Assembly (NCBI GenBank): GCA_035534295.1
Contig: DATLSE010000027.1
Location: forward strand, 1 to 37,485
Direction: 5' to 3'
DNA: 37,485 nucleotides
Source: DATKQJ01 sp035534295
GTDB taxonomy: Bacteria > Chloroflexota > Dormibacteria > Dormibacterales > Dormibacteraceae
Part shown: in pieces, positions 31,992 to 37,485 of the stretch
How positions within the stretch are numbered: the stretch's first letter is position 1
Layout: each line of letters begins with the position of its first letter
Notes under the pieces: generated by a model
The model's input: only the letters and a program-made list of their open reading frames with translations
Told to the model about the DNA's origin: nothing
Databases searched by the model: none
Made by a program: the position numbers and the translations under genes

Positions 31992-32783
31992 TCAATAGGC
32001 CTCCTGAAGACCCCCTCGGCGGGCGCGGTTCTCCAGCAGGAGCAGCAGGGCGTAGCCGACCATGGCGTAGAGCACGCCCACGGCCAGTTCGCCGGCCAGA
32101 AGGGGCAGGATCCTCTCCAAACTCTGACCGGCGACGGCCAGCCGCGCCGCCTCGATCCCGCGTGTCATGGGAATCGAATAGGAGACGAGCTGCAGCCAGT
32201 GCGGCAGCCGATCGACCGGAATGTTGACTCCGCAGACGACGAGCATCAGGTAGTAGACCGTATTGCCGACGATCATGACGTCGCGCATGATCAGGCCCAC
32301 GCTGCCGAACATCAGCCCCAGGCCCGCGGTCGTGAATGACACCAGCACGATGCAGATCGCCAGGCCGCCGATGTCGGCGTGGCTTAAATCCAAGCCGTAG
32401 AGCGCGACCGCGATGATCAGGCCGACCACCACCCCACTGATCCCGTCAAGGATATGGATGGTCGCCCGGCCGAGAAAGCTGACGAGGCGGTTCTGCGGCG
32501 CACCCAGGAGCAGAGGCAAGGTTCCGTATTGGCGCTCGTTGGCAACCGTCATGACGACGCCGAAGACACCGTTTATCGCGGTCAGTTGAATCGCGTTACC
32601 GAGCGCGAAGTAGAGCGCGTGCGAGCGACCCTGGGCGAAGATGCCGAGCTGGGTGAAGAACAGGATCTGACCCACCGGCTGCAGCAGCTTGTAGGACAGG
32701 TACCCGATCGGTGTGGCCCAATTGAACATGGCGCGGTACTGAAACCAGCAGCTGCGGGCGAACGCGCCCAGGTGCGCATTCAT
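31992..32783 (-). CDS. ABC-2 type transporter permease (second)
   Basis: The 263-residue membrane protein has six hydrophobic segments. It includes TVANERQYGTLPLLLGAPQNR, the cytoplasmic coupling helix typical of ABC-2 exporters, and DRLPHWLQLVSYSIPMTRGIEAAR near the end. ATG 32783 overlaps the preceding permease stop as ATGA. A longer frame to 32888 lies inside that gene and is rejected. It should pair with the other permease and the ATPase to export a drug, lipid or glycan. Confidence 0.85.
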   Translation of the reverse strand: MNAHLGAFARSCWFQYRAMFNWATPIGYLSYKLLQPVGQILFFTQLGIFAQGRSHALYFALGNAIQLTAINGVFGVVMTVANERQYGTLPLLLGAPQNRLVSFLGRATIHILDGISGVVVGLIIAVALYGLDLSHADIGGLAICIVLVSFTTAGLGLMFGSVGLIMRDVMIVGNTVYYLMLVVCGVNIPVDRLPHWLQLVSYSIPMTRGIEAARLAVAGQSLERILPLLAGELAVGVLYAMVGYALLLLLENRARRGGLQEAY

Positions 32784-33562
32784 GCCGTCGCCAGCTGCCC
32801 CGTCCGCCGGGCATTCTGCTCCACCAGCCGAAACAGAAGACGGCTCAACAGGAGGCAGACCAGGCTGAGCGCGATCGAGCGCGCCCACCAGCCGGCGTAG
32901 TCGGCTCGCCCTGCCTGTCCGGCGGCGTGATAGAGCGCTCGGGTGGCCCAGGACGGCGGCACAAACCAGGCCGCTCTCTGCAACCAGAGCTCGAGGCGGT
33001 CAACGGGGAACATGAAGCCGCCGAGCACATAGACCCCGAGCTCAAAACCGTTGGTCAGGGAGAAAGCCCAGCGCCAGAGGGCGAACAGAGGGGCGAAGGC
33101 CATGGCGATGGCGAAGAAGGAGAAGGTGAGGACCAAAAATGAGACCAGGAAGGGCCCGGCGTCGATCTGCAGGGGGGCGATCCTGAATCCCAGGTAGGCC
33201 AGGGCCAGAGCGGGGATGAAGGAGATGACGCCGAGGAGCAGCGCGGCCGTGATCTTGCCCACCATGACGACCCAGATCGGCGTGGGAACTGCGAGTAGCG
33301 CCTCGAGTGTTCCCTCCCACCGCTCCGACCCGATCGAGTTGCCCCCGTCCAGGTAGGCCGAGGTCCAAAACCCGATCAAACCCCCTCCCAGGGCGGCGTA
33401 GGCGTCGTGCCCGGGAGTGCTCGAATGGCTGAAGACGAACAGCCCGACGCTGGCCAGGATGAGCGGGAAGGCGATCCAGTTGAGATAGGTCCAGGGGCTT
33501 ACGACGCGGTTCTTGAGCGAGACCTCAAAGGCGCGTAACCCGGCGCGCAGAAGCGGGCTCAT
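32780..33562 (-). CDS. ABC-2 type transporter permease (first)
   Basis: The 260-residue membrane protein has six hydrophobic segments. It has SIGSERWEGTLEALLAVPTP as the ABC-2 coupling helix, and FPVDRLELWLQRAAWFVPPS close to the C-terminus. ATG 33562 overlaps the ATPase stop (ATGA), and its own stop overlaps the next permease start in the same way. The two permeases probably form a heterodimeric channel. Confidence 0.86.
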   Translation of the reverse strand: MSPLLRAGLRAFEVSLKNRVVSPWTYLNWIAFPLILASVGLFVFSHSSTPGHDAYAALGGGLIGFWTSAYLDGGNSIGSERWEGTLEALLAVPTPIWVVMVGKITAALLLGVISFIPALALAYLGFRIAPLQIDAGPFLVSFLVLTFSFFAIAMAFAPLFALWRWAFSLTNGFELGVYVLGGFMFPVDRLELWLQRAAWFVPPSWATRALYHAAGQAGRADYAGWWARSIALSLVCLLLSRLLFRLVEQNARRTGQLATA

Positions 33563-34539
33563 TCCGCCACCAGGCGCACGTAGGCGTCCTCCAGGGTCGG
33601 TTGCCGGACCGCGGCGCGGCGAAAGTTCAAGCCTTGCAAGGTGGATGAGAGCGAGCCCAAAACCTCCGCCGGTTGGCTGCAATGGATACTGACGAGCTGG
33701 GTCAGCTCGCGCTCCTCCAGGACCAGGGAGGCGACCCCGCTCAGGGCGCGCAGCCGCGCCGCCAGCTCGTCGCTGAGCCCGTCGACCTCAAATTCGACGA
33801 TCCCGCCACCCTCGACCTCGCGCTTGATGCTGCTGGGGCTCCCTTCGGCGACCACCTGGCCCCGCTTCAGGACCGCGATTCGGTCGCACACCTCGTCCGC
33901 CTCGAGCATGTAATGGGTGGTCAAAAAGACCGTCTTGCCCTCCTTGACCAGACGCCGGATCAGGGTCCGCAACTCGCGGGCGCCGACCGGGTCGATGCCT
34001 AGGGTGGGCTCGTCCAGAAAGAGGACCTGAGGGTCGTTCAGGAGCCCGCGCGCCAGGTGCAGGCGCTGCTTCATGCCCCGTGAGTAGTGCTCGACCCGGT
34101 CGCCCTCTCGACCCTTGAGGCCCAGCATCTCGAGCAGCTCGGGGATGCGGCGCCTGGAGACGTCCGGTGGCACCAGGTACAGATCGGCGAAGTAGCGCAG
34201 ATTATCGAGCCCGCTCAGGCGCCAGTAGAGGCCGCGCTCCCCGCCGAAGACGAATCCAATCCGTCGGCGCAGCTCGCGGGTTGAGCGAACCACGTCCAGC
34301 CCCAGCACCCGAGCCGAGCCGGCGCTGGGTAACAGGAGCGTGGTCAGGATCTTGACCGTGGTGGTCTTGCCCGCACCATTGGGGCCCAGTAGACCGAAGA
34401 GCTCCCCCGGCTCCACGCGCAGATCGATGCCGCCGAGGGCGACGTGCTGCGAGCGATTGCGGCGCCTGAGTCCGCCCTGAACGTAGACCTTCTGCAGGCC
34501 CAAGACCTCGATCGCCAAGCCTTCAACAGAGCCCGCCAC
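33559..34539 (-). CDS. ABC-2 exporter ATPase (CcmA/DrrA-like)
   Basis: This ATPase of about 326 residues has Walker A GPNGAGKTTT, the Q-loop region FVFGGERGLYWRLSG, signature YSRGMKQRLHLARGL, Walker B VLFLDEPTLGID, and TTHYMLEADEVCD with the switch histidine. FGGERGLYWRLS and YSRGMKQR are common in the DrrA/antibiotic-export and lipid-export branch. A C-terminal domain of about 90 residues follows. GTG 34537-34539 is the likely start. An in-frame frame to 34839 runs into the preceding gene and is not family-like. The gene begins 56 bases after the glycosyltransferase gene. Confidence 0.86.
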   Translation of the reverse strand: MAGSVEGLAIEVLGLQKVYVQGGLRRRNRSQHVALGGIDLRVEPGELFGLLGPNGAGKTTTVKILTTLLLPSAGSARVLGLDVVRSTRELRRRIGFVFGGERGLYWRLSGLDNLRYFADLYLVPPDVSRRRIPELLEMLGLKGREGDRVEHYSRGMKQRLHLARGLLNDPQVLFLDEPTLGIDPVGARELRTLIRRLVKEGKTVFLTTHYMLEADEVCDRIAVLKRGQVVAEGSPSSIKREVEGGGIVEFEVDGLSDELAARLRALSGVASLVLEERELTQLVSIHCSQPAEVLGSLSSTLQGLNFRRAAVRQPTLEDAYVRLVAE

Positions 34540-34594
34540 GGTGGACGAGTTTATCGGGGCCCCACGGCTTCGACGCTTTAGCGACCGCTGGGGC

Positions 34595-36124
34595 TCACGA
34601 CGAGCGCACGATGATGAGTCCCGGGCCCGGCCGCTGGATCTGCCAGAGCCCCCAATAGGGCAGGTAGAAAGAGTCGAGAGGGTCGTAGACACCTCCCCAA
34701 GATCCGGCCTGAAATCGAACCAGAACGGGATCGAGCGTGGTCGGGATCGGGGCCTGCTCGGGCGGCCCGGAGGCGAGGATTGAGTAGTCGGCGGGTGAGG
34801 GTGTGATCCGGTAGCGCCGGGTGTAAAGACCCTGGGCAAAGCTGGCAGCCAGGGGGTCGGAGACGTAGCGCAGGTTGGCCTTGATCTGGAAATCAGAGTA
34901 GAAGGGAGCGGCGTAATAGGGACTTTTAATCGAGGTCCCAGGGGCCAGGTGGGAGCGAATCCAATTCGCCGCCTCGATTCGCGTGTCGGTCACCCCCAGC
35001 AGGCGATCGGTGGCGATGCTGACGTAGGCGCCGGGCAGGAGCAGGAGTAGAAACACCCCCCAGGCGGCGAACTCGGCGGGACGAGCGCCCCGCGCTCGGC
35101 GCCGGGCGTGGGCGGCCAGCGCACCGGGGACCGGGCCCGCAAGCAGGGCCAGGGCGGGAACCAGGGGCAGGGCATAGCGGTAGAAATCCTCGTGCCCAGC
35201 ACCCTGGACCACGTAATACGCGGCTGAGAACGAGATCAACGACAGCTCCCACCAGGTCCGGCTACGAAGCGCAGCCGCCAGGCCGATCACGACCAGGGGA
35301 TAGGCCCCCAGGCCGAGGCCGAAGGGTAGCGACTGGGTGACCATGAACTCCCATCCCCAGGGCAGGCCCCGTCCTCGGTCAGCCGCATTCCCGCCCAGGA
35401 ATAGAAGCCCCCGGACGTAGGCAGGCAGGTCAGCCAGCACCGGGACGAAGACGAGGGCAAAGAAGGCACCTGCCACCAACAGGGGAGCCAGCAGGCTGCG
35501 ATTCCAGCCCCAGCGGCGAGCCGAGGCGACCAGCACGGCGATGAGCACCAGTCCGCCCGAGTATTTGGTCGCGCCCGCCAGGCCGGCCAGCGCGGCGGCC
35601 AGCATCACCCCGCGCCGCCCCCGGCTATAGGCGAGGGCGCACAGGCAGCCGGCGACGAAAGCGGTCTGGATCATGTCCGTGGTCGCGAAGTGGGCTTGGC
35701 GGACGGCCAGGGGAGCGCTCGCCAGGAGCAGCCCCGAGACCACGGCGGCGGCGATGCCGTGTACCCGCCGGGCAGCGACGACGGTGCACGCCACGATGAG
35801 CGCAAAGGCCGCCAGGGAGACCTCGCGACCGGTGAGGTAGGCGGCTGCGGCGCCGCTCCCGGTGAGTGGGCCCGCAACGTTCCCGGCGAGCTTTTCCGCC
35901 AGCGCCATCAAATCGAACGCAAGCGGCGGGTAGGCGGCGAAGAGTGGGTCGAGTGAGCCCCTGGCGGCCATGGTCACCGCGCGGCCCACCACCACGTCCT
36001 CGTCCGGACGGAAGAGAAAGGGCAGCGCAAAAGCGAGATTCCAGGCTCCAAGCGCAAGTGCAGCGAGCAGGGGCAGCAACAGAGCCGCCCGCGCACCGGG
36101 GCGGCGCCGGGCGAGGGGAGTCAC
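34595..36124 (-). CDS. Multi-spanning membrane glycosyltransferase (GT39/ArnT-like)
   Basis: From GTG 36124 the protein has 509 residues. It has about 10-12 membrane segments, then a soluble C-terminal domain (about 400-509). The first loop FLFRPDEDVVVGRAVTMAAR carries the acidic DE typical of GT-C enzymes, which use lipid-linked sugars outside the membrane. SAPLAVRQAHFATTDMIQTAFV and GATKYSGGLVLIAVL are further family-type stretches. GCGGAGG lies eight bases before GTG 36124, so the long frame to 36325 is not needed. It probably shares an operon with the ABC-2 exporter, suggesting a glycosylated or glycan export product. Confidence 0.78.
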   Translation of the reverse strand: MTPLARRRPGARAALLLPLLAALALGAWNLAFALPFLFRPDEDVVVGRAVTMAARGSLDPLFAAYPPLAFDLMALAEKLAGNVAGPLTGSGAAAAYLTGREVSLAAFALIVACTVVAARRVHGIAAAVVSGLLLASAPLAVRQAHFATTDMIQTAFVAGCLCALAYSRGRRGVMLAAALAGLAGATKYSGGLVLIAVLVASARRWGWNRSLLAPLLVAGAFFALVFVPVLADLPAYVRGLLFLGGNAADRGRGLPWGWEFMVTQSLPFGLGLGAYPLVVIGLAAALRSRTWWELSLISFSAAYYVVQGAGHEDFYRYALPLVPALALLAGPVPGALAAHARRRARGARPAEFAAWGVFLLLLLPGAYVSIATDRLLGVTDTRIEAANWIRSHLAPGTSIKSPYYAAPFYSDFQIKANLRYVSDPLAASFAQGLYTRRYRITPSPADYSILASGPPEQAPIPTTLDPVLVRFQAGSWGGVYDPLDSFYLPYWGLWQIQRPGPGLIIVRSS

Positions 36125-36211
36125 GGTTCCGGCCTCCGCTCTCACCCGACCATGTTGATCCGTTGGACGCTCGGGATTCCTCCTGGGCGAGCTCCAGGGT
36201 AGGCTAAACGC

Positions 36212-37417
36212 GTGGCAGAGCAGGCCCGAATGGGCCCGGCGGGAGCGCCCCCGGCGGCCCCGGGCGAGATCTTGTCCCGGGCCCGCGAGCTCGCCGCCGA
36301 CCTGGTCGACAGAGCCGATGAGCACGACCGCGAGGGCACCTTCGCGAGCGAGAACGTGGCCGCCGTCTGGGCGGCCGGATTGGGCCTGCTGACCGTGCCA
36401 CGCGAGCTGGGCGGAGCCGGCGCCGACCTGACCACGACGCTGCGCACGATCGAGATCCTGGGCGCCGCCGACGCCTCAACCGCGCTCGTCATGTGCATGC
36501 ACTGGAACCATCTGTCCCAGATCGTCGCTCCCGCTACCCCCTGGCCTGAGCCCCTTCGTCAGCTGGTGATTGAGCGCTGCCAGGCCGGACCGGCGCTGAT
36601 CAACAGCGCCGTCGTGGAGCCGGATCTGGGCTCACCCTCGCGCGGCGGAGTCCCCGCCACCCGAGCCCGCCGATCGGGCCCCGGGGAGGCCCAGGAATGG
36701 GTCCTTGACGGGCGCAAGACGTTCGTCACCGGCAGCGTCGCGCTGGCCTTCGTCGTCGTCCGCGCCGCGACCGTGGCCGACATCCCTGAGCAGGTCGAGG
36801 TGGGCTCGTTCCTGGTCGCGGCGCCTGGGCCGGGGCTGAGTGTGGTGCCCACCTGGGATCATCTCGGACTGCGCGCCAGCGCCAGCCACGACGTCGTCTT
36901 GGAGAACGTGCGGATTCCCCTCGCCCACGCCTTCGCGCTCCAGCCCGCCTCCTCCCCACCCGAACCGATAGGACGCGCGCGATCGATCCTGATGCAGACG
37001 AGCGTCTACACCGGCGTGGCCAGGGCCGCCCGCGACTGGCTGGCCAAGTACCTAAACCAGCGCGTTCCGTCCAACCTGGGTGCTCCACTGGCCAGTCTCC
37101 CTCGCTTCCGCGCCGCCATGGGCGAGATTGAAGCCCTGATCTACGCCAGTGAGCGCCTGCTCCACGGCCTGGCCCCCGAGGTCCAAGCCGGCACGGCCGA
37201 CGGACTGGAGGCCGCCACCGTCAAGCGCCTGGTCACCGCCAACGTGATGCGCTGCACCGAGCAGGCGGTGGCCCTGGTCGGCAATCCCGGACTCAGCTAC
37301 CACCATCCGCTCCAGCGCCATCTGCGCGACTCGCTCTGCAGCCGAATCCACGCCCCTCAGGACGACGTGACCGCGAGCGAACTGGGAGGCCGCGCTCTGG
37401 ACCGCGCATCGTCCTAG
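36212..37417 (+). CDS. Acyl-CoA dehydrogenase-family flavoprotein
   Basis: This 401-residue protein has an N-terminal helical domain (AAVWAAGLGLLTVPRELGGAGADL, about 50-73) and a middle beta domain (EPDLGSPSRGG, then WVLDGRKTFVTGS). A C-terminal four-helix domain (about 250-395) ends in HAPQDDVTASELGGRAL. GRKTFVTGS is the FAD contact region of this superfamily. The position of the catalytic Glu is not clear, and the C-terminus resembles the DszC/SfnB monooxygenase-like branch, so it could be an oxygenase rather than a beta-oxidation enzyme. Start GTG 36212 has no clear Shine-Dalgarno. It is divergent from the glycosyltransferase gene. Confidence 0.84.
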   Translation: MAEQARMGPAGAPPAAPGEILSRARELAADLVDRADEHDREGTFASENVAAVWAAGLGLLTVPRELGGAGADLTTTLRTIEILGAADASTALVMCMHWNHLSQIVAPATPWPEPLRQLVIERCQAGPALINSAVVEPDLGSPSRGGVPATRARRSGPGEAQEWVLDGRKTFVTGSVALAFVVVRAATVADIPEQVEVGSFLVAAPGPGLSVVPTWDHLGLRASASHDVVLENVRIPLAHAFALQPASSPPEPIGRARSILMQTSVYTGVARAARDWLAKYLNQRVPSNLGAPLASLPRFRAAMGEIEALIYASERLLHGLAPEVQAGTADGLEAATVKRLVTANVMRCTEQAVALVGNPGLSYHHPLQRHLRDSLCSRIHAPQDDVTASELGGRALDRASS

Positions 37418-37485
37418 AGTCGGTCGCCCCCGGCTCCGACCGGCTCGGCGACGAGAATCGAGCCGTCGTGGATCCGGCGCCAACC
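37414..37485 (-). CDS. Possible C-terminal end of a gene entering from the right edge
   Basis: Read from the last base of the window on the minus strand, 23 sense codons give GWRRIHDGSILVAEPVGAGG, then DRL, followed by TAG 37416-37414. The stop overlaps the convergent acyl-CoA dehydrogenase stop by three bases, a spacing seen elsewhere in this window. The residues look protein-like, but 23 codons are too few to name a family. Confidence 0.35.
   Translation of the reverse strand, partial: GWRRIHDGSILVAEPVGAGGDRL

Noticed and set aside
37052..37483. 143-codon minus-strand open frame at the right edge
   Set aside because: It lies opposite the acyl-CoA dehydrogenase gene and is not protein-like. 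A different frame at 37414-37485 is the better candidate.
1..37485. CRISPR array, rRNA genes, insertion sequence or prophage
   Set aside because: I saw no regularly spaced repeats, no rRNA-like sequence, no transposase or integrase motifs and no phage structural genes.

Overview
The window is GC-rich, densely packed bacterial DNA, with many 4-base start/stop overlaps and frequent GTG, TTG or leaderless starts. It carries four tRNA genes, toxin-antitoxin (TA) pairs and mostly metabolic and transport genes. The gene content (orphan molybdenum hydroxylase subunit, LivHMGF and Opp importers, CaiB-type CoA transferase, CwlO-like wall protein) and the codon style suggest a soil actinobacterial, chloroflexotal or Dormibacterota-like lineage. 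I cannot place it more precisely from sequence alone.

Layout. Bases 1-1749 hold the C-terminus of a branched-chain-type solute-binding protein (+), a strong hairpin terminator, and an M24 peptidase that may be translationally coupled to a 25-codon upstream ORF. Bases 1739-9979 (-) form one long operon: LivH-LivM-LivG-LivF, then an aldo/keto reductase, an isochorismatase-like amidohydrolase, an alpha/beta hydrolase, an SDR and a Gfo/Idh/MocA oxidoreductase. This looks like uptake followed by catabolism of one small, perhaps amide or N-heterocyclic, compound. Bases 10101-14193 hold an alcohol dehydrogenase and an SDR (+) facing a CaiB/BaiF CoA transferase and a metallo-beta-lactamase-fold hydrolase (-). 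tRNA-Lys follows. Bases 14471-20228 (-) are a complete oppABCDF-type peptide importer, with a 12-bp hairpin at the oppA/oppB junction. metF (-) follows.

Bases 21393-23613 are the most unusual part. tRNA-Val and tRNA-Glu are followed, downstream of the tRNA-Glu 3' end, by two VapBC-like TA pairs on the same strand. A 24-base copy of the tRNA-Glu 3' end lies between the two pairs. A third, degenerate copy lies a further ~815 bases away, next to a VapC remnant. This reads as TA cassettes of about 0.8 kb stacked one behind another at a tRNA 3' end, with no integrase visible.

Bases 23614-29390 hold a structured-looking leader of about 380 bases, a secreted coiled-coil plus C39-like peptidase, a DHA2-type MFS exporter and an orphan xanthine-dehydrogenase-type large subunit. 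Bases 29509-31740 hold a beta-propeller lipoprotein, a third TA pair (Phd/YefM antitoxin plus PIN toxin) with a leaderless promoter and a palindromic operator over its start codon, and tRNA-Thr. Bases 31992-36124 (-) are a membrane glycosyltransferase followed by an ABC-2 exporter (ATPase and two permeases). Bases 36212-37417 (+) encode an acyl-CoA dehydrogenase-family protein. The last 72 bases may hold the C-terminus of another gene on the minus strand.
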